Assembly (NCBI GenBank): GCA_016720655.1
Contig: JADKKE010000032.1
Location: forward strand, 744,001 to 808,000
Reading direction: 5' to 3'
Length of the DNA: 64,000 nt
DNA from: Bacteroidota bacterium
Lineage (GTDB): Bacteria > Bacteroidota > Bacteroidia > AKYH767-A > 2013-40CM-41-45
The notes under the pieces are model-generated. The model did not search any database and was not told the DNA's origin. It was given only the letters and a program-made list of their open reading frames with translations. Positions 1 through 7,614 of this stretch are shown here, piece after piece; within the stretch, counting starts at the first letter, position 1; each line of letters starts with the position of its first letter. The position numbers and the translations under genes were made by a program.

Positions 1-1517
1 TTTGCATCAAATTCATTTTTATCGTTCCATGTGTTCCGTGGATTCAGTATTTCATTTGGTACCCCGGGACAGGATTTCGGTATTGACAAACCAAATACCG
101 GCATTGTTTCGTATTGCACTTTATCCAGTTCTCCATTGAGTGCTGCAGTGATCATGGCACGGGTGAATGATAATTTCATTCGGGCGCCAACTCCGTACGA
201 TCCACCGGACCATCCGGTATTCACTAACCAAACATTCACTTTGTGCTTCTTCAGTTTTTCACCCAGAAGTTCAGCATATTTGGTCGGATGAAGTGGAAGG
301 AAAGCCTTTCCAAAACATGCGGAGAAAGTCGTCATTGGTTCAGTAATTCCCACTTCTGTTCCTGCAACTTTCGCTGTATAACCTGAGATGAAATGGTACA
401 TCGCTTGCCCTGCATCCAGACGGGATATTGGGGGCAATACTCCGAAAGCATCACAGGTAAGAAAGAAGATATTTTTTGGAGTACCGGCTACGGATGGCTC
501 TACTGCATTCTCAATATGATCAATTGGGTATGCAACACGGGTGTTTTCTGTCTTGCTGATATTGTCATAATCCACTCTTGTTGTGCCTTCATAGAATTCA
601 ATATTTTCTACAAGCGCTCCAAATTTGATTGCTTTAAAAATCTGAGGTTCTTTTTCCTTGGTAAGATTCACGCATTTGGCATAGCAACCACCTTCAAAAT
701 TAAAGACAGTGTTTTCTGCCCAACCGTGTTCATCATCGCCAATTAATCCGCGGTGAGGATCAGCCGATAATGTCGTCTTTCCGGTTCCGGAAAGTCCGAA
801 GAAAATTGCCGTGTCACCGGCAGGGCCAATGTTTGCAGAACAATGCATGGAAAGCACATTCTTTTCATGGGGCAATACAAAGTTCAATACAGAAAAGATT
901 CCTTTTTTTATTTCTCCGGTATAACCAGTGCCACCGATGAGAATAATTTTTTTCGTGAAATTGACGATCGCAAAATTACTTTGTCTGGTGCCATCTAATT
1001 TTGGATCAGCATGAAATCCAGGAGCGCAAAGTATGGTCCATTCTGCTTTTACAGTCTGCAAAATTTCTTCGTTAGTTGGACGAAGAAATAAATTATTTGC
1101 AAAAAGATTTTGCCATGGAGATTCAGTAACTACACGAATGTTCAGTCTGTACTTTGGATCTGCGCATGCATAAGCATCGCGAACATAAATTGTTTTGCCT
1201 TGAAAATAAGAAGTTACTTTTTCATACAACCTGTCAAATCTTTCCGGATCAAATTTGATATTGATATCTCCCCACCAGACTGCCTTTTCTGTTTTTTCAT
1301 CGCAAACAATAAACTTGTCTTTTGGTGAACGACCGGTAAACTTACCTGTATCCACTGCGAGTGCGCCGGTATCCGTAAGCATACCTTCACCGCGAATAAT
1401 CGTTTCTTCTACCAATTCCGCCGGGCTGAGATTCCAGTAAGCGTCAGAAAAATGTTTCAAGCCCAGATCAGCGATGGTTGCATCCTTCGCTTTTAATCCG
1501 AATTCATTCATGTTCAT
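1..1517 (-). CDS. pckA: Phosphoenolpyruvate carboxykinase (ATP), 3' end outside window
   Basis: Converts oxaloacetate and ATP to phosphoenolpyruvate and CO2, the entry step of gluconeogenesis, in the cytosol. The minus-strand translation shows the N-terminal block TGRSPKDKF, the P-loop GLSGTGKTTLS, and the active-site blocks GDDEHGW and FEGGCYAKC, all in the order expected for the ATP-dependent class. 505 codons are visible; the family is around 530 residues, so only about 25-30 C-terminal residues are missing at the window edge. ATG at 1517 is taken as start; the in-frame ATG at 1511 is an alternative. No partner gene lies directly upstream; the next minus-strand gene is 60 bases away. Identification is secure. 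Confidence 0.96.
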   Translation of the reverse strand, partial: MNMNEFGLKAKDATIADLGLKHFSDAYWNLSPAELVEETIIRGEGMLTDTGALAVDTGKFTGRSPKDKFIVCDEKTEKAVWWGDINIKFDPERFDRLYEKVTSYFQGKTIYVRDAYACADPKYRLNIRVVTESPWQNLFANNLFLRPTNEEILQTVKAEWTILCAPGFHADPKLDGTRQSNFAIVNFTKKIILIGGTGYTGEIKKGIFSVLNFVLPHEKNVLSMHCSANIGPAGDTAIFFGLSGTGKTTLSADPHRGLIGDDEHGWAENTVFNFEGGCYAKCVNLTKEKEPQIFKAIKFGALVENIEFYEGTTRVDYDNISKTENTRVAYPIDHIENAVEPSVAGTPKNIFFLTCDAFGVLPPISRLDAGQAMYHFISGYTAKVAGTEVGITEPMTTFSACFGKAFLPLHPTKYAELLGEKLKKHKVNVWLVNTGWSGGSYGVGARMKLSFTRAMITAALNGELDKVQYETMPVFGLSIPKSCPGVPNEILNPRNTWNDKNEFDA

Positions 1518-1577
1518 TGATTTGTGGGTTGGGATTTCGAAGGGCAAAGTAAGGGAAAATTTATCGAATTTGCGAAT

Positions 1578-2069
1578 TCAACGTCGTCGTTTATGCTGAC
1601 AAGGCTTATTCTCGTAGATATTGACCCATTTTGCACTTTTCAGTAATTCTTTGGTTTTGGACACAAATTCAGTTTGTTGGGTAGCGCTTAATTCGTTCAG
1701 TCGGAGGCAGAAATCTGTTTCCCCTTCCCGTCCCCAGTTCGCTCTTTCATAGTCGAAGTTTTTGCCAATTTCTTTGCTATAATCACCGATGCTCTCTTCG
1801 AATTTAAGCAGGCTGGGACCATCGGTGCCCATTCCTATCGAATAAAAAACGACGATCAGTCTGTAGTTGTCTGCTTTCAGACTGTCAACCACAATCACTG
1901 TGGAATCTGTCTTGATTTTATTTTCATCAGCAGCACCGGATTCATTTGCCGGAGTTGTTTTCTCGCTTGTCATTTCAGGTGATTTCGTTGAATCTTTGTG
2001 GTTCTTACAAGAGCTAAAAGAAATTGTAAGAACCAGGATTGCTGAAAATAATTGGGCTGGCATTTTCAT
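1578..2069 (-). CDS. Putative lipoprotein, function unknown
   Basis: I do not recognise a family. The 163-residue product begins with a basic residue and hydrophobic stretch followed by a lipobox-like SFSSC (Cys at about residue 21), so it is probably a lipid-anchored periplasmic or outer-membrane protein. After the Cys comes a low-complexity Lys/Ser/Thr/Glu-rich linker to about residue 60, then a compact domain with a central GMGTDGPSL segment. The C terminus is strongly basic (KRRR). It sits 60 bases upstream of pckA on the same strand, but nothing in the sequence ties it functionally to gluconeogenesis. Confidence 0.75.
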   Translation of the reverse strand: MKMPAQLFSAILVLTISFSSCKNHKDSTKSPEMTSEKTTPANESGAADENKIKTDSTVIVVDSLKADNYRLIVVFYSIGMGTDGPSLLKFEESIGDYSKEIGKNFDYERANWGREGETDFCLRLNELSATQQTEFVSKTKELLKSAKWVNIYENKPCQHKRRR

Positions 2070-2212
2070 GTTGATTTATTTGAAGTAAGATTTGAAATAT
2101 ACACTTATTTCAGAATTATATAATCCATGGATTCATGAATTTTTAACAATTTTACTGAATGCTAATCGATATATTTTTTTAAATTCCGACAAACATGACT
2201 TTTGTCATGATT

Positions 2213-2607
2213 TTAGAATTTAGTCCTGACAACGGCAATTGCAAGAAGTATCCAACCGGCGACAAAACACAATCCACCTAAGGGAGTAATTGGTCCAAGA
2301 AATGATTTCCAACTGTCAATTCCCAGAAGTTCACGTGTTGCCAACAAATAAACGGAACCTGAAAAAAGTGCTACTCCGATGAGAAATAAAATTCCGGAAT
2401 AATTTAAAAGTGTCGTTTGAAATTTTCCAGCCATCAGTGCTACAAAAATTAAAGCAAAAGCATGATAGAACTGATACCGGACGCCCGTTTCAAATATTTG
2501 CAAAGACTCGGGCGTTAATTTTGCTTTTAAAGCATGCGCACCAAATGCACCGAGGATAACTGCGAGTGCACCAAGCAAGGTCCCGCTGAGAAAAATAGTT
2601 TTTGCAT
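2213..2607 (-). CDS. DUF423 small integral membrane protein, apparent frameshift at 5' end
   Basis: DUF423/YgdD-type inner-membrane protein of about 130 residues and four predicted membrane helices; function not established. The diagnostic block GALAVILGAFGAHALK is present near the N terminus. The intact frame only offers a TTG start at 2578 and lacks the usual first ten residues. An ATG at 2607 in another frame begins MQK and meets this frame if the five-base T run at 2599-2603 (A run on the coding strand) had six bases, giving MQKTIFLSGTLLGALAV, a typical family N terminus. I therefore give the span from 2607 and regard the shift as a probable homopolymer error. A terminator of the gene upstream lies at 2621-2646. 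Confidence 0.78.
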
Positions 2608-2620
2608 AATTGTGTGTATA

Positions 2621-2646
2621 AAAGGGCTCCCCGAAGAGAGCCCTTT
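2621..2646 (-). terminator. Rho-independent terminator downstream of the DUF4476 gene
   Basis: Nine-base arms AAAGGGCTC and GAGCCCTTT enclose an eight-base loop and are followed on the minus strand by a short T run. It lies directly after the stop codon of the gene ending at 2656, separating it from the DUF423 gene. Confidence 0.75.
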
Positions 2647-2655
2647 CATTTTGGA

Positions 2656-3660
2656 TTATTTACTGATGAATTTGTTCAGATCGTCAACAGAACTTTCAAA
2701 TTCAAATGCATCATTTACTTTGTAATAATTTCCGATATCATACGTGTGTCCATACGCATATTTTGCATATTCAAGTTTCGTGTTTTCAAAGTCAAACAAC
2801 CCAAGTACTTCGCGTACTTGTGCAGAAGTGAGACAATTATTTTGCAAAACTTGTTTCGCAATTGTCAGTTTTGTGCTTTCAAAATCTTTTGTACGAATTG
2901 TTTCTTTCATACTGCTGAAATCACCCTGAGCCATCGGCATCGGACAACCAACAGGGCCGTTATAACCGCTCACATAAATAACTTCAGATGGAGGAGGATT
3001 GGAAACGACCACTGTACTGCCCGGAGGAACAGAAGAAGTACTGGTCGTTGTGACTGAATGAGAAGTAGTAGTTGTGGTAGTAGTAGTAGCAGCAGAACTT
3101 TCTTCGCTGCCATTCATACCCATGCCGGATGCATTGATGCTGATATTTCCTCCTTGTTCTCCAACATTGATACCCATATTCAGATTGACATTGTCTCCGC
3201 CCATGCCAGTGCCGGAATTTGTGGTTGTTTGAGTTTGTTGAACGGTAGTTGTTGTTACGGCTGCAGGAGGAGGACTTGTAGAATAAACAACAACTGTCTG
3301 TGTTGGCGTACTCGCAGGAGCCTGTGCTATCGGTACTGCGCTCACTCCACGAGTGACGTATTCACCCTTTTTATTCTGCTTGATATTCCATGTCGCTTCC
3401 ATTCCCATTTCTGTGAAATACATGTTCCAATCCAGATAACCAAGTTTCGTATCTGAGAAAAGGATACGACATTTGTAATTGGGTGCGTTGAGACCGGTTA
3501 GTTTTACATTGGTTTCCGGTGTGGCATTTTGCAACACACCATTCAGGATAACCTGAAACTTTTCACCATTTTCGGTGAATAAAATTGCATTGTTTGATTG
3601 CGCGTCTGCAGAAATGGACATCATAAATACTGCAGCAATGAGGTAAATTATTCTTTTCAT
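2656..3660 (-). CDS. Secreted DUF4476 domain protein
   Basis: The 334-residue product starts MKRIIYLIAAVFMM and has a signal peptide ending near SADAQ (residue 20), so it is exported. Residues about 22-105 form an N-terminal domain rich in beta-type sequence; about 110-235 is low-complexity Thr/Ser/Gln/Val/Pro linker; the last ~95 residues, beginning around PMPMAQGDFSSMKETI, match DUF4476, a helical domain common in Bacteroidota exported proteins, with repeated F(E/S)xTKLxxAK-like helices. Function is unknown. The open frame extends 33 codons upstream to 3759, but the signal peptide and a -7 element at 3724-3731 place the start at 3660. Confidence 0.85.
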   Translation of the reverse strand: MKRIIYLIAAVFMMSISADAQSNNAILFTENGEKFQVILNGVLQNATPETNVKLTGLNAPNYKCRILFSDTKLGYLDWNMYFTEMGMEATWNIKQNKKGEYVTRGVSAVPIAQAPASTPTQTVVVYSTSPPPAAVTTTTVQQTQTTTNSGTGMGGDNVNLNMGINVGEQGGNISINASGMGMNGSEESSAATTTTTTTTSHSVTTTSTSSVPPGSTVVVSNPPPSEVIYVSGYNGPVGCPMPMAQGDFSSMKETIRTKDFESTKLTIAKQVLQNNCLTSAQVREVLGLFDFENTKLEYAKYAYGHTYDIGNYYKVNDAFEFESSVDDLNKFISK

Positions 3661-3723
3661 AATGTGAAGGTTGTGAATATAAATGTTTGATATGAGTGTT
3701 TTTCGTGAAAACCAACATCGTGC

Positions 3724-3731
3724 CAAAGATA
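3724..3731 (-). promoter_or_regulatory. Bacteroidota -7 element for the DUF4476 gene
   Basis: Minus-strand TATCTTTG matches the TAnnTTTG consensus and lies 63 bases upstream of the chosen ATG at 3660. No clear -33 TTTG is seen. Confidence 0.5.
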
Positions 3732-3850
3732 CAAATTTGTATAGCCACTCTGCCTTCATGGATATGTGTTACCAAGTGTTGCTTGTTAATTATTTGGAAC
3801 CTACTTTTTTAGGATTCCTGATAAGGGCATAGAATTTCATGTGGGAAATG

Positions 3851-3858
3851 TACCTTCG
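3851..3858 (+). promoter_or_regulatory. Probable -7 element for the saccharopine dehydrogenase gene
   Basis: TACCTTCG is one mismatch from TAnnTTTG and sits 16 bases before the ATG at 3875, which would give a very short leader. It also argues against the upstream in-frame ATG at 3839. Confidence 0.4.
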
Positions 3859-3874
3859 CCTGAAATTCTTCTTC

Positions 3875-5215
3875 ATGCGTAATGTCTTATTGATAGGAGC
3901 CGGTCGCTCATCTTCTTACCTGATTCAGTATTTACTTGATCATGCAGGTGAGGGGCAATGGACTTTAACTGTTGCTGATGTTTCTGAACAGAATGCAAAA
4001 GAAAAGATCAATGGACACCCATCGGGAAAGCCACTGCGGTTCGATATTCAGGATGAATCTCTCCTGAAGTCTGAAGTTAAAAATGCAGATCTGGTAATTT
4101 CCATGCTTCCGGCGCACATGCATTTGCCCGTAGCACAAGAATGTGTGCATCAAAAGAAGAACCTTGTCACAGCTTCGTATGTGACAAAAGAAATGCATGA
4201 ACTGGATGCTGAAGCAAAAGCAAATGGCATTATCATTTTGAATGAATGTGGGCTTGACCCGGGAATTGATCACATGAGTGCAATGAAAATAATTCATGAA
4301 TTGCAGGAGAAAGGTGCAAGTCTCGATTATTTCAAATCCTTCACCGGTGGGCTTGTTGCTCCGGAATCAAATGACAATCCCTGGGGATATAAATTTTCCT
4401 GGAATCCGCGCAATGTAATTCTGGCCGGACAGGGTACTGCAAAATATATTGAAGACGGAAAGTATAAATACATCCCTTACAACCGGCTTTTTTCTCAGGT
4501 TGAAACAATTCAGGTAGATGGCCAAGGTTCATTTGATGGATATGCGAACAGGGATTCCCTGGCGTATCGGAAAATTTACGGATTGAATTCGATACCCACC
4601 TTGTTGCGTGGGACTCTGCGTCAGCAAGGGTTTTGTGAAAAATGGAATGTGTTTGTTCAGCTCGGCCTGACAGATGATTCGTATTTGATTGAAGATTCTG
4701 AACATCTCACCTATGGATCCTGGATTGAATCCTACCTACCCAAAACTGTTCAGGGCACTGATCTGAAATTACGTGTAGCCAAATTCATGAACTTAGTTCC
4801 TGATCATCCTGTGATGCGCGACATTGAATGGACCGGAATATTTGAAGATCGTCCGATTCGACTAAAAAATGCCAGCCCTGCGCAAATTTTGCAGCAATTG
4901 CTGGAAGAGAAATGGAAACTGAACAACTCCGATAAGGATATGATTGTGATGCAGCACTTATTCGGGTATACATTGGGTGCTAAAAAATTCCAACACACTT
5001 CTTCACTCGTTGTGAAAGGTGAAAACTCAGTATTCACAGCAATGGCTCGTACAGTCGGTTTACCTGTTGCAATTGCTGCTCGCTTTATTCTCAATGGAGA
5101 AATTAAAATGAATGGCGTTCAGGTCCCGGTTCACAAAGAAATTTATCAGCCTGTTTTGCGGGAACTCTCCAGACTCGGGATAGAATTTAATGAGAAGACG
5201 AAGGAGTTGATTTGA
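3875..5215 (+). CDS. Saccharopine dehydrogenase family protein
   Basis: NAD(P)-dependent oxidoreductase of the saccharopine dehydrogenase (glutamate-forming) family; it would interconvert saccharopine with glutamate and aminoadipate semialdehyde in lysine metabolism. The 446-residue length equals that of fungal Lys9. A Rossmann motif LLIGAGRSS is at residues 5-13, VISMLPAHMH follows near residue 80, and NECGLDPGIDHMSAM around residue 130 is the family signature; the C-terminal domain contains the substrate-binding GGLVAPESNDNPWGYKFSW block. ATG at 3875 is chosen over 3839 because the Rossmann fold starts immediately after it. The 3' end overlaps the convergent trmN6 by 29 bases. Direction (degradation or synthesis) cannot be read from the sequence. 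Confidence 0.88.
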   Translation: MRNVLLIGAGRSSSYLIQYLLDHAGEGQWTLTVADVSEQNAKEKINGHPSGKPLRFDIQDESLLKSEVKNADLVISMLPAHMHLPVAQECVHQKKNLVTASYVTKEMHELDAEAKANGIIILNECGLDPGIDHMSAMKIIHELQEKGASLDYFKSFTGGLVAPESNDNPWGYKFSWNPRNVILAGQGTAKYIEDGKYKYIPYNRLFSQVETIQVDGQGSFDGYANRDSLAYRKIYGLNSIPTLLRGTLRQQGFCEKWNVFVQLGLTDDSYLIEDSEHLTYGSWIESYLPKTVQGTDLKLRVAKFMNLVPDHPVMRDIEWTGIFEDRPIRLKNASPAQILQQLLEEKWKLNNSDKDMIVMQHLFGYTLGAKKFQHTSSLVVKGENSVFTAMARTVGLPVAIAARFILNGEIKMNGVQVPVHKEIYQPVLRELSRLGIEFNEKTKELI

Positions 5216-5921
5216 GATTTAGATAATACTCTTTCGTGAGACTGATGTAGTTTTCGGTAAACGAATTATCTTCTTCCTGAATAATCAATTCCTCCTCTGT
5301 GAGTAATCCGAACCTGAATCCGAATTCCATCATCAATCTTTTTTCTGGTTTAGAAGCTTTTGTTTTTACGCGTACCAGATGATGACAAAAGAGGCCATTC
5401 ATATGCGCATGATCCATAAATTCCATGCCTTCTTTTTGCGGTAGAATTACACAAAATCTTCCGGTGGCCGTAAGCAGTAGTTTTACACCATTTACAAGTT
5501 CTGCAAAGGTCAATGAGTCATTGTGCCGTGCATTGCTTCTCGATTCATGAAATGGTTTTGATGCATGTTGAAAATAAGGAGGATTGGAAACAATCAAATC
5601 GTATTTCTCTGTATTTTGTTTTACAAATTCCTGAAGACTGCAATGAAAAATATGCAGCCGGTTAAACCAAGGAGAGATTCTAAAATTTTCTTTTGCCTGC
5701 AGATATGCGCCTTCGTCAATATCAATTGCATCAATTGCTGCGGTTGATTTTTGTGCAAGCATTAATGCAATGAGCCCGGTACCTGTTCCAACATCAAGAA
5801 TTCGAACAGCGGAAAATGGCAGCACCCAGGAACCCAGCAAGACAGCATCTGTCCCAACTTTCATGGCACATTTTTCCTGGTGAACAGTGAACTGACGAAA
5901 ACGAAATGTTGAATCGCTCAT
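5187..5921 (-). CDS. trmN6: tRNA1(Val) (adenine-37-N6)-methyltransferase
   Basis: SAM-dependent methyltransferase of the TrmN6/YfiC family that N6-methylates A37 of tRNA1(Val). The 244-residue product opens with FRFRQFTVHQEKCAMKVGTD, the N-terminal motif of the family, followed by SAM motif I DVGTGTGL (43-50), the acidic ribose-binding DAIDID (65-70) and the N6-adenine catalytic motif NPPYF (113-117). The gene is convergent with the saccharopine dehydrogenase gene and overlaps its last 29 bases. A near-consensus -7 element, TATCTTGG, lies about 15 bases upstream of the ATG on the minus strand. Confidence 0.9.
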   Translation of the reverse strand: MSDSTFRFRQFTVHQEKCAMKVGTDAVLLGSWVLPFSAVRILDVGTGTGLIALMLAQKSTAAIDAIDIDEGAYLQAKENFRISPWFNRLHIFHCSLQEFVKQNTEKYDLIVSNPPYFQHASKPFHESRSNARHNDSLTFAELVNGVKLLLTATGRFCVILPQKEGMEFMDHAHMNGLFCHHLVRVKTKASKPEKRLMMEFGFRFGLLTEEELIIQEEDNSFTENYISLTKEYYLNLKSTPSSSH

Positions 5922-6029
5922 ACATTATCTTACATCCAAGATAAACAAAAAAATGAGTCGGACTATTCGATGCCTCTGTATCGATCAATTTCGAAATGTC
6001 AGAGGTGCCCTTAAAATAAAAACAAAGGA

Positions 6030-6566
6030 CTAATGGTCGAGATAGACCTGAATTAAACCATCGGGTAAATCCAGATGGAGTTCCTTCTTTTCTTCATCAA
6101 TATCTATGAGTACCTGCTCATTCAAAGGGAACAGAATTTCCTTTTCGTTGATCATACAATGTGCAATCCACTGCATCGGAAGCTCCTCAATTTCTTCTAC
6201 TAAACCCATACGACCGTAGGTTTTATCAAAGGCTGTAAAACCAACGAGGTCTGGCCAATCCAGTTCTACATTTTCACGAATGGTCATTTTCTCGGCAAAA
6301 ACAGTTTGCTGAATAAGGCGTTTTGCCTGTCCCTCATCATTGATCATTTCAAATTTTAAAATCAGGTCATCACCTTTGGTCAAAAGTTCTTCAACGCAAA
6401 AAGGAACCGGTAGGCCTTCGAGTTCCACAAAAAGGAATTTTGTGTTCTTCAGAGCATCCGGAGTAAAATGTTCAAGTGCCAGCACAACTTGCCCTTTGTA
6501 TCCATGTACTTTGGCAATGAACCCAACAGGTGTAAGTTTTGGTGCTTTCATTTTCTTCCTTGGCAT
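6030..6566 (-). CDS. rimM: Ribosome maturation factor RimM
   Basis: Assembly factor that binds S19 and the 30S head and helps mature the 3' domain of 16S rRNA. The 178-residue product has the RimM N-terminal beta-barrel signature VGFIAKVHGYKGQV (about 13-26) and a C-terminal PRC-barrel containing FPLNEQVLIDIDEEKKELHLDLPDGL. It follows rpsP on the same strand, the classical rpsP-rimM order, but trmD is not next in line here. A terminator-like hairpin in the 54-base gap to rpsP probably lowers rimM expression relative to S16. Start MPRKKMKAPKL; the second Met, six residues in, is possible. Confidence 0.93.
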   Translation of the reverse strand: MPRKKMKAPKLTPVGFIAKVHGYKGQVVLALEHFTPDALKNTKFLFVELEGLPVPFCVEELLTKGDDLILKFEMINDEGQAKRLIQQTVFAEKMTIRENVELDWPDLVGFTAFDKTYGRMGLVEEIEELPMQWIAHCMINEKEILFPLNEQVLIDIDEEKKELHLDLPDGLIQVYLDH

Positions 6567-6572
6567 AAAATG

Positions 6573-6606
6573 AAAAATCCGCCCGGGAATTTCCGGACGG
6601 ATTTTT
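6573..6606 (-). terminator. Intercistronic hairpin between rpsP and rimM
   Basis: Arms AAAAATCCG and CGGATTTTT flank an inner CCGG/CCGG pairing; A and T runs on either side make it terminator-like in both directions. It sits after the rpsP stop codon and directly before the rimM start, so it may act as a partial terminator that sets the rpsP:rimM ratio. Confidence 0.6.
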
Positions 6607-6620
6607 TAAATCGATTCTGA

Positions 6621-7148
6621 TTAAGCCTCTGCTGTAGGTTCAGCTGAAGGTGCTTCACCTTCAGGTGCTGAAGGTGCTTCAACTGGAGGAGGAGTGTTCT
6701 TGACCCGGATGGATTCCATCTTCGCTTCTTTCTTCTTCCCTTCATCGGCAAGACGAGTTTCACGTTCCTTCACAGTTTCATTCTTCAAACGTGTGCGTTT
6801 TTCTTCAATCTTGTTGTTCTTGGTCTCAAGCCATTGCTGATATTTTGTATCCGCAGCTTCCTGAGTAATTGCACCTTTGGTAATCCCTTTATCAAGGTGA
6901 CTACGGAGCAATACACCTTTGTAGGAAAGGATTGCACGACAAGTGTCAGTGGGCTGAGCCCCTTTCTTTAGCCACGTCAAGGCTTTGTCGTTGTCAATTT
7001 GGATGGTTGCAGGATTCGTGTTCGGATTGTAGTTCCCGATAACTTCGATGAACTTACCATCTCTGGGAGCACGACTATCTGCTACCACGATATGGTAATA
7101 AGCCTGGTGCTTTTTACCATGACGCGATAATCTGATTTTTACTGGCAT
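6621..7148 (-). CDS. rpsP: 30S ribosomal protein S16 with long C-terminal extension
   Basis: S16 of the small subunit body, needed for 30S assembly. Residues 1-80 carry the conserved core beginning MPVKIRLSRHGKKHQAYYHI, with VADSRAPRDGKFIEVIGNYNP. The protein continues to 175 residues; S16 is about 80-90 in most phyla, and the extra part is a charged helical stretch (Lys/Glu/Arg, about 95-150) ending in an Ala/Glu/Pro-rich tail. Extensions of this kind are known in Bacteroidota. First gene of rpsP-rimM, with a promoter at 7233-7264. Confidence 0.96.
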   Translation of the reverse strand: MPVKIRLSRHGKKHQAYYHIVVADSRAPRDGKFIEVIGNYNPNTNPATIQIDNDKALTWLKKGAQPTDTCRAILSYKGVLLRSHLDKGITKGAITQEAADTKYQQWLETKNNKIEEKRTRLKNETVKERETRLADEGKKKEAKMESIRVKNTPPPVEAPSAPEGEAPSAEPTAEA

Positions 7149-7232
7149 CTTTTGAAATTTTTGATGGTTTAAGGTTCCTCTCCTCCGACCAAGGGGGATA
7201 AGCGATCTCCTTACGCTCTTTTAAAAGGAGCG

Positions 7233-7264
7233 CAAAGATGCATTATTTCATGGAAAAAACCAAA
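7233..7264 (-). promoter_or_regulatory. Promoter of rpsP
   Basis: On the minus strand TTTG (plus coordinates 7261-7264) is followed by a 20-base spacer and CATCTTTG (7233-7240), one mismatch from the TAnnTTTG -7 consensus. The 85-base leader to the rpsP ATG includes an imperfect GCTCCTTTTAAAAGAGC dyad and CTCCTTACGC-type pyrimidine tracts, a plausible but unproven site for autoregulation. Confidence 0.6.
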
Positions 7265-7614
7265 AGGATTTACAAGGTTTTAAGTACTCTGGGAAGCAAG
7301 CAAAGTGGTGATATGCAGTAATTTGCATTATTTCAAATGAATTTGGACCAAATGACAGCTTATTTTTAATTCATTTCATTTCAATTTAACCACTGACCTG
7401 AATACATTTTCAAAATAATCTTTGTTTTTCTACTTCTTAAATTTTTCGCAGAACGATAAAACATCCTATTCATCATTAAATAAAATAAAGTTGTCTGGTT
7501 GAAAATATCATTGAGAAATAAATTCTCTTGATTTAAAAGAAGTATTTTTGAGCAATACGCAATGATTTCAAAAAAATCATTCAGATCAATCTTGATTTTC
7601 AAAAGAGAGCTTTC
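7265..7614. other. AT-rich intergenic stretch, no supported gene
   Basis: About 350 bases between the rpsP promoter and the helicase start. It is markedly AT-rich. A 73-codon minus-strand frame at 7381-7602 exists, but it has no recognisable domain, its composition follows the local AT bias (many Leu, Ile, Asn, Phe, Lys), and it would occupy the helicase promoter region, so I do not call it a gene. Confidence 0.4.

Noticed and set aside
2602..3057. 151-codon plus-strand frame opposite the DUF4476 gene
   Set aside because: Antisense shadow; covers the terminator at 2621-2646 and has no recognisable domain.
3661..3759. N-terminal extension of the DUF4476 protein to 3759
   Set aside because: The signal peptide starts at 3660 and a -7 element lies inside the extension.
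7381..7602. 73-codon minus-strand frame upstream of the helicase
   Set aside because: AT-rich, no domain, would cover the helicase promoter region; composition fits chance translation.
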